This document shows, one piece after another, positions 47,129 to 57,379 of a stretch of 64,000 nucleotides of DNA. This DNA is from Marinicella meishanensis. GTDB lineage: Bacteria; Pseudomonadota; Gammaproteobacteria; Xanthomonadales; Marinicellaceae. Made by a program: the position numbers and the translations under genes. The notes beneath the pieces are model-generated. The model saw only the letters and a program-made list of their open reading frames with translations. It was not told the origin of the DNA and ran no database searches. The DNA is taken from the NCBI RefSeq assembly GCF_019931145.1, contig NZ_JAIOUV010000001.1, forward strand, positions 1 to 64,000, given 5' to 3'. Numbering within the stretch: position 1 is the first letter of the stretch; each line of letters opens with the position of its first letter.

Positions 47129-47884
47129 CTATGGTTGTTGTATTGTTTGGAACGATAAAGAATAATCACTGATCAAGCTGATTGACATCGAACCATCGGC
47201 CATCGGATGGGTGACTTGCACCAAATAGGGAAAATCGCGTTGTACCCAGTAAGTCCAATGACTTTTGGGCTCAACGATTTTCCAAGTGGTAAATTGTTGA
47301 TCGCCAATGCGAATGACTTCTTGACCATGGTTTTCAAAAGTGACTTGAGTGTTAAGTGGATTGGTCCCCATGACATAGCCATCGAGGGTGATGTTGGTGG
47401 CTTCAGTGAATGGCAAAGAAGCAGCCAACAGGCCTTGCAAATGAACCTCAACGGGAACCGAGGCCAACTGTGTTGAACTTTGTTTCGCTGAGACATCCAC
47501 ATCCGACAAGTAAAACTGTTGCAGCTGCTTTGATTTGAATTCGGTGTAAAGCAAACCTTGCAAGTCTGGACCAAACCGTTGTTGTGAAAAAACCGGGGCC
47601 AATGTGTGTCGATTGGCCGCCACCGTACGGATCAAATCAACTTCCGCACCCAGTGGTTTTCTGGTCACGGTGCGAATGACCTGGTCTTGCTTAATGGTCA
47701 ACCGATCAATCCAGATTCCTGCTGGGGTCTGTTGTTGATTGTCATCCAGCAGATGGTATGTGTATTTGGCCTGGTAGGATTGCATGTGGGCCGCCGAAAG
47801 ATTGGTTTCATCGGCTTGTACATGGGATGCCAGTATGGTCAAGAAACCAACGATTATGGTTCGGCGGATTGATTTTTTTGTCAT
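47129..47884 (-). CDS. DUF3108-like secreted protein
   Basis: 251 aa from ATG 47884 (TGAGG nine bases upstream). Signal peptide ending near VQA. The mature protein follows the DUF3108 pattern, with a YQAKYTYHL opening strand, a middle beta sheet, and WTYWVQRDFPYLVQVTHP near the end. Such proteins are thought to be periplasmic lipid-carrier-like folds. The gene lies between the hydrolase and an AraC regulator read in the opposite direction. Confidence 0.75.
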   Translation of the reverse strand: MTKKSIRRTIIVGFLTILASHVQADETNLSAAHMQSYQAKYTYHLLDDNQQQTPAGIWIDRLTIKQDQVIRTVTRKPLGAEVDLIRTVAANRHTLAPVFSQQRFGPDLQGLLYTEFKSKQLQQFYLSDVDVSAKQSSTQLASVPVEVHLQGLLAASLPFTEATNITLDGYVMGTNPLNTQVTFENHGQEVIRIGDQQFTTWKIVEPKSHWTYWVQRDFPYLVQVTHPMADGSMSISLISDYSLSFQTIQQP

Positions 47885-47986
47885 GTGATGGATCCTCATT
47901 TGGGTGTTGTGAATTGAACTATAAAGCTGCTATGCTAGCAATGACCCATCAGATGCTTATAGTAAAAAAGCGACACCCAATAATCC

Positions 47987-48826
47987 ATGGCTAAGCCCAC
48001 CTATCAGGAATTCAGACCCACCAAAGCCCTCCAGCAGATGGTTGAGGCCTGCTGGTATTTCGAGCCCCAATTCAAACAAGCGCAACCCGACATACTGGTG
48101 CCTGAAGGCGTTGTCGATGTGATTTTTAATTTGGGCGAGCCATATTTTCGTCAAGCCATTGGGCCAGGTGATGCCGCGGGTCAATGGGTTGCTGAGGATG
48201 TCTTGGTGGGGCAAAGAAACTGTTTGTTCAAAATCATTTGGCCGCAACAAACCCGTCTGTTCGCCATCCGCTTGAATCCTGGCCATGCCCACCGCTGCAC
48301 CCAGCACCCTATGGCACCACTGACCAACCAAACCATTGCTCTGCAACAGACTCACTTGTCGGTGTTGTCAGCCCAGCTCAGATCAGCCGATGTGAAAGAC
48401 CCCAAAGCGCTGGTTCAGATCTGTCAACGCGTGTTACCTGAAGTGGTCGGTCCGCCGGCCTTGACCCATCCCAACATCCAAGCGGCTTTGAATCTGATCG
48501 ATCAACACCAAGGCAAGATCGACGTACAAAAACTGAGTGATGCCCTGCGCATCACCCGCCGCACTTTGGAGCGCCAATTCAAAAAACTGATCGGACTGAC
48601 CCCCAAATTTTACCTGCGTGCCAAGCGATTGCATTATTTTCTGTGCAGCCATAAAAGCCAGAACAATGTCTTGGATGCGGCTTTACAAGCCGACTATTAC
48701 GACCAATCACACTTCATCAAAGAATTCAAAACTTTCACCGGCGAAACCCCCCAAGCCTTTTTTGCCTCACCACCGGAAATCTACGAACCACTGATGCAAT
48801 CACTGATAACCAAGCTGCATGTGTAG
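47987..48826 (+). CDS. AraC-family regulator (soluble)
   Basis: 279 aa without membrane segments. The N-terminal 140 residues form the DUF6597-type sensor (ILVPEGVVDVIFNLGEPY, a cupin-like strand set); the C-terminal AraC domain has LSDALRITRRTLERQFKKL and a second HTH ADYYDQSHFIKEFKTFTG. Divergent from the DUF3108-like gene and the hydrolase, which may be its targets. Confidence 0.87.
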   Translation: MAKPTYQEFRPTKALQQMVEACWYFEPQFKQAQPDILVPEGVVDVIFNLGEPYFRQAIGPGDAAGQWVAEDVLVGQRNCLFKIIWPQQTRLFAIRLNPGHAHRCTQHPMAPLTNQTIALQQTHLSVLSAQLRSADVKDPKALVQICQRVLPEVVGPPALTHPNIQAALNLIDQHQGKIDVQKLSDALRITRRTLERQFKKLIGLTPKFYLRAKRLHYFLCSHKSQNNVLDAALQADYYDQSHFIKEFKTFTGETPQAFFASPPEIYEPLMQSLITKLHV

Positions 48827-48952
48827 CTCAAAACAACAATTTCTCTGAACAGCCTCAATACCTGAAAATCAACCTCCATCATCAGCGTTGATGTCTGGAG
48901 TGATACCCCAAAAACACCGCTGAAACCCAGGCCTCAACGGTGCGGTTTGGGG

Positions 48953-49053
48953 TTGTGCCACCACCCTTTTTATTCACCATATAGATGCAATTTTTGATAC
49001 GCGAATAAACAATTAATAGAAGAACTTATTAAATGATTCAGGTGGTGACACAA
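48953..49053 (-). ncRNA. Paired-end 3' element of TonB receptor gene 2
   Basis: TTGTGCCACCACC (48953-48965) pairs with GGTGGTGACACAA (49041-49053) with one mismatch. Inside are ATATAGATGCAATT (48979-48992) and CAATTAATAG (49010-49019), spaced as in copy 1. Relative to copy 1 an A-T pair became G-C and a T-A pair became C-G in the stem, i.e. compensatory change. Confidence 0.6.
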
Positions 49054-49062
49054 ACTCGGTTG

Positions 49063-49089
49063 GAGGGCATACCGACACGGCATGCCCTC
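49063..49089 (-). terminator. Hairpin after TonB receptor gene 2
   Basis: GAGGGCAT (49063-49070) pairs with ATGCCCTC (49082-49089) beyond the stop, in the same place as the hairpin of copy 1 but with different sequence. Confidence 0.55.
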
Positions 49090-49124
49090 GTTGATAACAA
49101 CCAAATGCTTCTGAGGTTTTGTCA

Positions 49125-51722
49125 TCAGAAGGTTTGGGTGTAACGGAAATAAGTGACCCGACCATAACCGTCATACAGGTTGAAGTCATAATCGCGATCA
49201 CCCACATTGCCGCGGTTCACTGGTGGGAATTTCTCGCCGGCATTGCGCACACCGACGGTGAAACGACCGTCCCAAGGCGCGTGGTAATTCAACTGCACAT
49301 CGTGTGTGGTCCAGGACGGTGCCGACAAATTGGCGGTGGAGGCGTTTTGGTCACTGATGTAATTGATGTTGTATGCCAGCGACCAATCACCATACGCATA
49401 TTGATTCGACAAGATCGCCCGTTGCTGCGGAAATCCGGGGGTTTTGATCAACTCAGGACCACCATCAACCGACAGATCCAAAATGTGCGACAACTGAAAC
49501 TGGGTGGTCATGTTGCCGCCCAGCACTTCATAGTTGAAGCGGGCATTCAAATCCAAACCCGAAGTCTCCACTTCGCCGTCGTTACCGAAACCGGTGCGGC
49601 AAGAAATGATCGAACCTGACGGGGCCCGCAGACAGGACAGCCCTGGGGGGTTCGGCAAACCATTCAGTTCATTGTTGATGATGGCTTGCGCGGTGAACTG
49701 CCGAATGCGGTTGGTGATTTCGATGTTGTAGTAGTCAAGGGTGAAGTTGAACCAATCAACAGGCTCATAGGCCAGACCCACCGACCACTGGTCGGAGTCT
49801 TCCGGTTGCAATGCCGCATTGGCCTGAATGAAATCATTGATTTGCAATGAACAGGTTGATGCCTGACCTTGGGCCAAGCATGACTGGGGATCGCGCACCG
49901 TGGTGGCTGAGAAAGTGGTTTGTTGGGTCAGGATGTCCAGTGTAGGTGCCCTGAACCCTTGCCCATATGACGCCCGCAAAGTCAGGTTGTCCAGGGGTTG
50001 ATAGCGCAATGACACTTTCGGGGCAAAGTTGTCACCAAAATCTGAGTAGTCATCATAGCGGCCGGCCACATTGACTTCCAGGTTGTCGGTGAATGGGAAC
50101 AAGGCTTCGAAAAACACCGCTGTGACGTCACGGTCGCCAGCAGCCGAGTTACCCGAAGAACCACCCACTTGACCCGCTGACGATTGGGGGTCATAGATGT
50201 CGGCGTATTTTTCTTGGCGATGCTCGGCACCGATGTACAAGGAAGCCGGCCCACCGTCCATATCAAACATGTCGAAAGCCACCGAACCAAACAGCTCGTC
50301 TTGGTCGTACTTCGAATCACGGAAAATGGTGATGCGCATGGTGTTCAACACCGTCGCTGGGTTGGCATAGGGATTGGCCAAGTTATAAGCACCCGACTCA
50401 ATCAGGTTGGCGGCGGCCGAGCGCAGCAGGTAGTTGCGACCCACATCTGAGGTGCGGTTGTCGGTGTGACGCAGACCAAATTCCACTTCGGCGTTGCCAA
50501 TTTGTCCAGTGGTCCCGACCAAGAAATCCAACACTTGGTTGGTCACGGTGTTGTCGCGGTTGCCCAGGGCATCAAAACGGTGCCACCAATTGACCGGCTG
50601 TGGGTCCAGGCCCAAAGACGGATCGTACAAGGGGCTGTTGGGGTTGGTCGGGTTGTTCGGGCTGTTGACCGTCAACGGGGTGGAGAAAAATGATGAGTCA
50701 GGCACCGGTGCATAACGACCGAATGATTCGGCCTGAGAAAAGGTGGCGTTGGCCCACAATTCCCATGAATCATTGATTTCATGGCTGGCTTTGGCATAAA
50801 ACGACTTGTTTTCTGTCGAGGCTTCATCGGCAGAAACCAAGGTGAAATCATAGGCACAACGGGTTTGTTGGGGATTGACGGCATTGGAATTTGGCGTGGT
50901 GAAAAAGCCGGTACCTGGAAAATCACAACCCGTGATGTACGAGGTCCAGTCGTTGTTGTCCACCCCCGCGGTCAAGGTGGTGAAGCTGTTACCGAACACC
51001 GAAGAACCGGGGTTGCGCCATGGCAAATCCCGGGCAAAGATGATTTCACGGTCGTTCCACGACACACCGGCCAACAGGCTGGAGCGATCCGATGACGCCC
51101 CAAACACGATGGAGCCTTCTTCGCGTTCGCCGCCATTGGCAGGGATCGACACTTCGGCACCACCCAACATGATTTCGGCGCCCTGGTAGTCATCGCGGGT
51201 GATGACATTGATCACCCCTCCAATGGCATCAGAACCATAGATCGCCGAGGCGCCATCGGTCAACACCTCGATGCGCTCAATCGCGCCCATCGGCAAGGTG
51301 CTCAAATTTTGTGAGGAGCCGGTGGATGGGGAAACCGGCAAGCGGCGGTTGTCGATCAGCACCAGGGTGCGACCGGAACCCAAAGCCCTGAGCGACACCG
51401 TGGAGTCACCTTGGGCTGAGCTGCCCGATTGGGGCCGGAAAGAACCGGCACTGTTGAAAGTCAAGTTGCGGATGAAATCAGCGGCATTCGACTCACCACT
51501 GAGTTCAATTTGTTCGCGGGTGATGACGGTGATGGGCAGTGCGCCCTCCACGTCGGAGCGTTTGATGCGCGAACCGGTAACGGTGATCTTGCCCTGCTCT
51601 TCGACCGACTCGTCGTCACTGTCTTGGGCCTGGGCCACAGGACCGAAGGCCGTGGCTGCCACCAAACCCGTCAACAAGGCTTTTTGGACCGCGCTGGTAA
51701 TGGGATTGCGTTTCAAATTCAT
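49125..51722 (-). CDS. TonB-dependent outer-membrane receptor, copy 2
   Basis: 865 aa from ATG 51722; GGAGAAC precedes it, and the TTG at 51737 is part of that ribosome site. Same domain order as copy 1 with very few differences in the plug; changes concentrate in barrel loops (for example around PNSNAVNPQQTR and the SDQNASTANL loop), which suggests altered ligand choice. Ends in YTQTF. Its 3' flank shares the paired-end element of copy 1. No AraC gene directly upstream, unlike copy 1. Confidence 0.93.
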   Translation of the reverse strand: MNLKRNPITSAVQKALLTGLVAATAFGPVAQAQDSDDESVEEQGKITVTGSRIKRSDVEGALPITVITREQIELSGESNAADFIRNLTFNSAGSFRPQSGSSAQGDSTVSLRALGSGRTLVLIDNRRLPVSPSTGSSQNLSTLPMGAIERIEVLTDGASAIYGSDAIGGVINVITRDDYQGAEIMLGGAEVSIPANGGEREEGSIVFGASSDRSSLLAGVSWNDREIIFARDLPWRNPGSSVFGNSFTTLTAGVDNNDWTSYITGCDFPGTGFFTTPNSNAVNPQQTRCAYDFTLVSADEASTENKSFYAKASHEINDSWELWANATFSQAESFGRYAPVPDSSFFSTPLTVNSPNNPTNPNSPLYDPSLGLDPQPVNWWHRFDALGNRDNTVTNQVLDFLVGTTGQIGNAEVEFGLRHTDNRTSDVGRNYLLRSAAANLIESGAYNLANPYANPATVLNTMRITIFRDSKYDQDELFGSVAFDMFDMDGGPASLYIGAEHRQEKYADIYDPQSSAGQVGGSSGNSAAGDRDVTAVFFEALFPFTDNLEVNVAGRYDDYSDFGDNFAPKVSLRYQPLDNLTLRASYGQGFRAPTLDILTQQTTFSATTVRDPQSCLAQGQASTCSLQINDFIQANAALQPEDSDQWSVGLAYEPVDWFNFTLDYYNIEITNRIRQFTAQAIINNELNGLPNPPGLSCLRAPSGSIISCRTGFGNDGEVETSGLDLNARFNYEVLGGNMTTQFQLSHILDLSVDGGPELIKTPGFPQQRAILSNQYAYGDWSLAYNINYISDQNASTANLSAPSWTTHDVQLNYHAPWDGRFTVGVRNAGEKFPPVNRGNVGDRDYDFNLYDGYGRVTYFRYTQTF

Positions 51723-52508
51723 TGGTTTGTTCTCCAAAGGGTTGTTAAATAATGGTCCCGATTGGCGTTGCTCGCCAATGGCACCTGCATCCGGCAGATG
51801 ACAACGCCCGCAGGACTCATGGAGCCAAAGCCACTGATTGGAATGTTTGTGTTGTGGCCACTTCGGGTGTTGTTCTGTACGCTTTGTTCACATCCTGGAT
51901 GTCCACCAGACAATGAGCCAGCGGTGTGGACCTTATTGACTTGTGTTGAGCCAGCCAACCGCTCCCATTCGTTGATTAATTGCATCCAGAAGGTCATTCC
52001 GTTATAAATTTTTCCACCGTCGCAGGAAAGTCAGACCCGGCCCAATGCAGCCGGTGAATGAGAATGTGCAGGGAAGTGCGATGACGGTATGTGGTCACTT
52101 GCAGTGAACGCACACATCTTTGCAGGGAACTCAAGTGGGCTTCGTACTAAGCTTGTTTTACAAGATGATGAAACCATGGGTCTTCCTGCATTCATCGATC
52201 ATCCAATACGGAGCCATAACGGGTGGTGGCTTTGCATTGACCACAAAGGCATTTTTTTAATTTGGGTGTCAAAATTTGACAGTTGATCAACCAGCGCGGT
52301 GAAAAAAACCTCGATCCCATCCCAAATTTGAAAATTTGACGGCCAAATGGGCGATTTTTTTCTGCAGTTTTCATTGTTTTTCAATTCCATATTGTCCCGT
52401 CAAATGTCTCTGATTATCATAAAAGTAAGTTGATTCTTCAGGTCCTCTGAGGAATTAAACCAAACGTTGAGAAAGCGGGAAATAAAAAGAAATATTCGGA
52501 GCAGTGTT
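51723..52508. other. Long intergenic region upstream of receptor 2
   Basis: No gene supported in 780 bp. It contains the receptor's 5' region and three related boxes: AAAATTTGACAG (52269-52280), AAAATTTGACGG (52330-52341) and the inverted CCGTCAAAT (52397-52405). Spaced about 60 bp apart, they could be regulator sites but their role is unknown. Confidence 0.35.
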
Positions 52509-52943
52509 GTGAGCCAAAATTTGGAAAATGATGTGTTTGTAGAGATGTTGAACTGGGGTTTTGTTGACCCCCAAAACCAGTTCAAGCAAGGTATGTTGAT
52601 GAATGATGACGGCAAGCGCCTGTTCATCAAACAAGTATATCCCAACAAATCGCCATCACACATTGACCTGTTCATGCAATACGCCCATGTGGTCTCGGTT
52701 GATGGCCAGTTGAAGTGTGATCCAGCCGTGGTCTTGGGTTTCGATTTAAAGAACCAAAGAATCTATCCCGTGCTGTACCGCAATGATCTGCTGGACCACA
52801 CCATTCACGTCTATGAAGACGGCGCCCTCAGTGATGACAATGCCGAGTGGTTGTTGAAATACTGGTCTGATTGGCTGAATGAACTCAGCGCCGATGACTA
52901 CGACTACCTCAACCCACCCCAAAAGGTGGCGATGGCTTATTGA
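52509..52943 (+). CDS. Orphan acidic protein, duplicated downstream
   Basis: 144 aa from GTG 52509 with CGGAG upstream; the TTG at 52467 has none. Soluble, with a patterned C-terminal half (PVLYRNDLLDHTIHVYEDGA, EWLLKYWSDWLNEL). A decayed partial copy of that half follows at 53110-53400. No family recognised. Confidence 0.65.
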   Translation: MSQNLENDVFVEMLNWGFVDPQNQFKQGMLMNDDGKRLFIKQVYPNKSPSHIDLFMQYAHVVSVDGQLKCDPAVVLGFDLKNQRIYPVLYRNDLLDHTIHVYEDGALSDDNAEWLLKYWSDWLNELSADDYDYLNPPQKVAMAY

Positions 52944-53109
52944 AGCAACCTGAGGTGTGACCTATCAAGACAGCCACCCGAAAAGAAGCGCGAGTTCCAG
53001 AACAATAATTCCACCATTAAAGCAGTCGTCTGGCTGCCGCATGGTAAGCGATTTGCGCAGTGCTTCAGATGCCAGCCTACAGACTGTTATTTTGATGGTG
53101 CACCGCTTC

Positions 53110-53400
53110 AGGTTTGATTTCTGCTGCTGTCAATCTCCATTTGTGCTGTACCGCAATGACTTATTCGATCACACCATCCAGATTTATGAAAACGACGCAT
53201 TCAAAGAAGCCAATGGTGAATGGTTACTGACTTTTTGGAGTGACTGGTTTAAAGAGCTGGCAACAGTTGATTATGATCATCTGGAGCTGGCACAGCAATT
53301 GGCCAGCTGGTCAAGCCTTACATTCTTGAAATCAAAACCAATCAGCTCTGATGAGTTGATTGGTTTTTTATTTCAATCGATCAAATCATCGTCCAGATGA
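53110..53400 (+). pseudogene. Decayed copy of the upstream orphan gene
   Basis: VLYRNDLFDHTIQIYENDAF and EWLLTFWSDWFKELA repeat the C-terminal half of the protein at 52509, but the upstream part has no recognisable homology, and the open frame (from GTG 52957) starts in unrelated sequence. It runs 15 bp into the 3' end of the peptidase gene on the other strand. Probably a degenerate tandem duplicate. Confidence 0.6.
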
Positions 53401-55536
53401 CATCAGGGCATAAATCCAGCCATCTACTTTCAGGTCAATGTAACTGTCCAAGCTGATACCAACACCATGCCCGTCTTTTGTGGAAACCCGCAGAAAAACG
53501 GGGTTCGTTTGTGCTTCACTGGCTTTTAACTTAGCCGCAAACTTACCGGTGTGCCATGGAGGCACACGGTTGTCATTCAACCCCAAAGAAAACATCATCG
53601 ACGGATAGTTTTTATCTGACTTCAAGTTTTGATAAGCATCTATTGCCAACAGGTGCTTAAAGTCATCGGGGTTTTTGGGATCACCCAATTCAGGAATTTG
53701 ATTCTCTCCATTGAATCCTTTATGAAATCGCGTTGAGTTGATAACCGCCACATTGATCATGGCACCGGCATAAAGCTCAGGCCGTTGAATCACTGCATTT
53801 GAAACCAAAATACCGCCCATACTGACGCCTTGGGCGATCAGGTTGTTATTGTCAGCATAACCCTTTTCGCTCAAATACTCCGCTGCCGCATTGAAATCAT
53901 TGATGCCATTCTGTTTATTTTTCCCTTTGCCATCCAAATACCACTGACGGCCTTTGGCACCGCTACCTCGCACATTAACAAAAGCATAAACTCCACCCTT
54001 TTCCAGCCAAGGTACATTACTTATCATGTAGTACGGCATGATGGTTGACCCATACCCACCATAACCATACAGAATCGTGGGATTGGTACCATCCATTTGT
54101 ATATCCTTATGATGAATCACCGTCATAGGAACCATCACACCTCCATCACTGGGGACTTCAACACTGTGGGCCACATAATCTACCATTTCAGTGTCGGCTG
54201 GAATGCCAAAGTCAATTGACAACATCTCTTTTGTGTCCGGCAAGTAACGAAACTCTTCTGATTTCCTGGTCCAAGAAATCAAGCGCAAATAAGCGCCATC
54301 TTGCTGATAGTCAGTGGCAATGTCCAACCGACCATCAAAAGGTAAGTTCAAAGATGATAAATGTTGATTGAGATAATCATATCGATACAGTCGGTGATAG
54401 CCACCATGCATGGACTTAATATACAAACCATCCTTAGCAGCTGCAATTGATTGAACCACTTGATCAGAATGCGGCACAATCACACGGCCCTTTGAAAGGA
54501 TTGGGTTGTCAAGAGGTAGCTGCAAGACCTCACCATTGGGTTTATCTTTAACAGATATCAGATATAAATTGTTTCTGTCAATACTGACCCTTGTGACCAA
54601 GTCACTATACTCCGCTATGGTCTGCCAAGGTTGATTCTGTGTTGTCAGTTTATCCAGGGTGCTGATGAACAACCTTCTTTCACTTCTGGCACCACCTGCA
54701 AAAGCCACAACATGACCTGACTTGCTGATGTATTGGATTCCTGGAAACTCCTGTCGTTCTATGATGATGCCATTGTCGATCTGACTGCCCAATATGTGTT
54801 TGTCATCAGACAGATCATCACCTAATTGATGGATGTATAGCTGCATGTTTTGAACCGGGTCCAATGAGTCATCAATCAGTAAGTTGGGGTCCATCTGGGA
54901 ATAAATCACTCCGCTGTTATCAGGCAACCACTGTGGGATCATCTCACCCCAAATACGCGGAATTTCATCGTCCAAAAGCTGACCGGTTTCAATGTTTAAA
55001 AATTTCAACGTGGTGATCTCAGCACCTGATTCTGACACCAAAAAAGCCAAGAAATGTCCATCAGGTGAAGCTGCATAACCATTTAAATTCTGTTCTTTTC
55101 CTGAGGCTTCGGAAAAGGCTTCCATGTCAAGCACCAATCGGTCAGCACCAGCTTCATCGCGCATCCTCAGTTTTAACTTGCTGGCACCCACATCACGACG
55201 GAAGTAAAACAACCGTTCCCCATACAGCCGCAGACCTGTTACTCCACTCCAGTTGCCTTCCGTTGCTGTGGCGCGAGACAACAGCTGCTCTCTGGATGGG
55301 TGCTGCATCAACACCTCATGAGTCAGGCGTCCCTCTGACAATAACCAATCGTTTAATTCATTTTGGTTGTCAGCCGCTTCCATCCATTGGTATGGGTCAA
55401 CCAGTTCATAACCATGCACCACTTGTTCAACAGGTTCAATTCTGGGTTGAATGGTAGATTTGGTTTTGTTTTGTGGGTGGCAACTGATCAACATCATCAG
55501 TCCCAGCATTGAAAAGCAACTTAAAGAAAATTTCAT
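53386..55536 (-). CDS. Prolyl oligopeptidase (S9A) lipoprotein
   Basis: 716 aa. Signal peptide with lipobox LMMLISC. An N-terminal seven-bladed propeller is followed by the peptidase domain: LYGYGGYGSTIMPYY, QGVSMGGILV (catalytic Ser in GxSxGG), then ENQIPELGDP and a C-terminal KDGHGVG carrying the catalytic His. Full length for the family. Cleaves short Pro-containing peptides in the periplasm or on the outer membrane. Confidence 0.93.
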   Translation of the reverse strand: MKFSLSCFSMLGLMMLISCHPQNKTKSTIQPRIEPVEQVVHGYELVDPYQWMEAADNQNELNDWLLSEGRLTHEVLMQHPSREQLLSRATATEGNWSGVTGLRLYGERLFYFRRDVGASKLKLRMRDEAGADRLVLDMEAFSEASGKEQNLNGYAASPDGHFLAFLVSESGAEITTLKFLNIETGQLLDDEIPRIWGEMIPQWLPDNSGVIYSQMDPNLLIDDSLDPVQNMQLYIHQLGDDLSDDKHILGSQIDNGIIIERQEFPGIQYISKSGHVVAFAGGARSERRLFISTLDKLTTQNQPWQTIAEYSDLVTRVSIDRNNLYLISVKDKPNGEVLQLPLDNPILSKGRVIVPHSDQVVQSIAAAKDGLYIKSMHGGYHRLYRYDYLNQHLSSLNLPFDGRLDIATDYQQDGAYLRLISWTRKSEEFRYLPDTKEMLSIDFGIPADTEMVDYVAHSVEVPSDGGVMVPMTVIHHKDIQMDGTNPTILYGYGGYGSTIMPYYMISNVPWLEKGGVYAFVNVRGSGAKGRQWYLDGKGKNKQNGINDFNAAAEYLSEKGYADNNNLIAQGVSMGGILVSNAVIQRPELYAGAMINVAVINSTRFHKGFNGENQIPELGDPKNPDDFKHLLAIDAYQNLKSDKNYPSMMFSLGLNDNRVPPWHTGKFAAKLKASEAQTNPVFLRVSTKDGHGVGISLDSYIDLKVDGWIYALMSSGR

Positions 55537-55680
55537 GGGTCAGTTTAGTGATAGATTAAAGTCGGACAATTTATCACAATACCAGATAGCAACCGGTTAG
55601 TTTTTTATCGTGTTTGGTACAACTACAGAATGGATTTATGCAACAGCGCTTTACACACCTTCTAAAACAACTAGGGTGCC

Positions 55681-56283
55681 ATGCGCTTGTTGACGGCAAC
55701 TGACGACAAAGAACTCGATGCCACCTACTCGCCGGACGGCCATTTGCGCTCCAGCCATCCCATTCAACGCCCCCCGGACATGGCGCCTTTTCGAATCATT
55801 CGCCCGAGTTTTGACCCATTGCATGATCGCTTGATTTTCAGCACCGGACGACAGCTGTTCACCCTGAGTTATACCGGGTAAGTAACCCAAAACAATGTGC
55901 CCCTGGCCGAGCGGGTGGGCCGACCTGTTTTTCACCCAGCAGGTAACCGTTTGTTGATGATCAAAGGGCCGCATGACAGTGATGTGGCCCACATGACTGT
56001 AGACGACCACGAAGCGGCACACAGCGCGACTTACCCAGCATGGGAGCGAACCAACTTGGGTGAGGATCATGCCCTATATCAACCCATTGGCTCGCTGATT
56101 GCATTTTGGTCCGAACGCTCAGGCACCGAACAAATTTGGCTCAGCGATGGCAATGTCCCACAACAACTGACCCAAATCCCCATCGACCAATATCCAGGAC
56201 AAACGCATGAACAGTGCACTGTATTTTTGTTCCGGACAAACCTGGCCCAGCGGGGACATGACCACTTCGTGGCGCCCCGGTGA
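55681..56283 (+). pseudogene. TolB-like propeller fragment with internal stop
   Basis: One frame, broken by TAA at 55879-55881, encodes blades such as DKELDATYSPDGHL, RPVFHPAGNRLLMIKG and LIAFWSERSGTEQIWLSDG. These belong to the C-terminal propeller of CadC-type or TolB-like proteins. There is no start region and the frame ends early, so this is a remnant. Confidence 0.65.
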
Positions 56284-56455
56284 TGATCAGGAAGAGATCG
56301 TGCGCCTGTTGCTGCAAGCCGGCGGCAATCCCAACGCCAAAAACGCCGCGGGTTTGAGTCCCTATGATTTGGCCAACGAACAACGTAAACAGGGTGCCTT
56401 GCCCATCATGGAATTTTTCATGATCTTGGCCCACCGGCTGAAACAAACGGATTGA
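56270..56455 (+). pseudogene. Ankyrin-repeat fragment
   Basis: EIVRLLLQAGGNPNAKNAAG and LSPYDLANEQRKQ are a near-perfect ankyrin repeat followed by a C-terminal cap. The frame joins directly onto the decayed propeller sequence. It is the 3' end of a lost ankyrin protein gene. Confidence 0.65.
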
Positions 56456-56527
56456 AGCCCCCAGTTTGGGGAACCCTGACTGGCCTGACGGGGTCCAATG
56501 CATTCTGCTATCGGATCGGAGTTACTC

Positions 56528-57301
56528 ATGCGCATGGTTTTCTGCTTTTTGTTATTCAGCTTTCACTCGTTGGCTGTGGCCGGTTCGCCCGCCGCCGCCC
56601 ACGCCACCCAATCACAAGAAGTGGAGACCACCGCCAACGATGGGGTGCGGGTTTTCGGTGAACAATACTTCGGGACATTGGATGCCAAAGCACCGTTGAT
56701 CCTGTTGTTCCACCAAGCCGGTTCCAATGGTCGTGGCGAATATGGCGACCTCATTCCCTGGTTACAGGCCGCTGGCTTCCGCGCCATTGCCTGGGACCTG
56801 AGATCAGGCAAAGCCCGCTTTGATCACGACAACCGCACAGCCAGTGCGCTGAACTCGACAGAAAAAATATCTTATTGTGATGTCAGCCCCGATTTGCAGG
56901 CTGCTTTGGATTATGTGGTTCAGCAAGATTTGGCCGAAAAAGTAGTCGTTTGGGGCAGTTCCTACACCGCTTCATTGGTCTTTAAATTGGCCGCAGACAA
57001 TCCCCAACGGATCGCTGGCGTGGCCGCTTTTTCACCGGCTGCCGGTGGCCCCATGGTGGATTGTCGGGCCCGGATGTGGGTTGACCAAGTGCAAGCCCCG
57101 GTGATTGTTTTTCGACCGGAAAAAGAAATGGAACTGGCCTCTTCCCAGGAACAGCGAGACATCCTGGTCGCTGCCGGCGCCGAGTTTCATGTCATCGCCA
57201 ATGCGGTGCATGGCTCATCGATGTTGGTGGATGCCCGCTCCAAGCATGACATGCAAGCCGCCCGAGACACCGTTGAACAGTGGCTCAAAGGACTGCAATG
57301 A
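56528..57301 (+). CDS. Secreted alpha/beta hydrolase (dienelactone-hydrolase-like)
   Basis: 257 aa from ATG 56528, CGGAG six bases upstream. Signal peptide cut after AVA. Core motifs: LILLFHQAGSNGRGEY (oxyanion region), VWGSSYTASL (nucleophile Ser), VIVFRPEKEME (acid) and ANAVHGSSM (catalytic His). Small, single-domain hydrolase; substrate unknown. It is the last gene before the tRNA-like locus and is read in the same direction. Confidence 0.83.
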   Translation: MRMVFCFLLFSFHSLAVAGSPAAAHATQSQEVETTANDGVRVFGEQYFGTLDAKAPLILLFHQAGSNGRGEYGDLIPWLQAAGFRAIAWDLRSGKARFDHDNRTASALNSTEKISYCDVSPDLQAALDYVVQQDLAEKVVVWGSSYTASLVFKLAADNPQRIAGVAAFSPAAGGPMVDCRARMWVDQVQAPVIVFRPEKEMELASSQEQRDILVAAGAEFHVIANAVHGSSMLVDARSKHDMQAARDTVEQWLKGLQ

Positions 57302-57379
57302 GCCCCCAATGACTTAAAGTCGGCTGAGTAAGGCCAGATCTGAGACCTGGCCATTTGTTAATATTTTGTTAATTTTTGA

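Noticed and set aside
52957-53400. Intact 147-aa gene
   Set aside because: Only the C-terminal half matches the upstream paralogue; the start region is unrelated and the GTG has no ribosome site.
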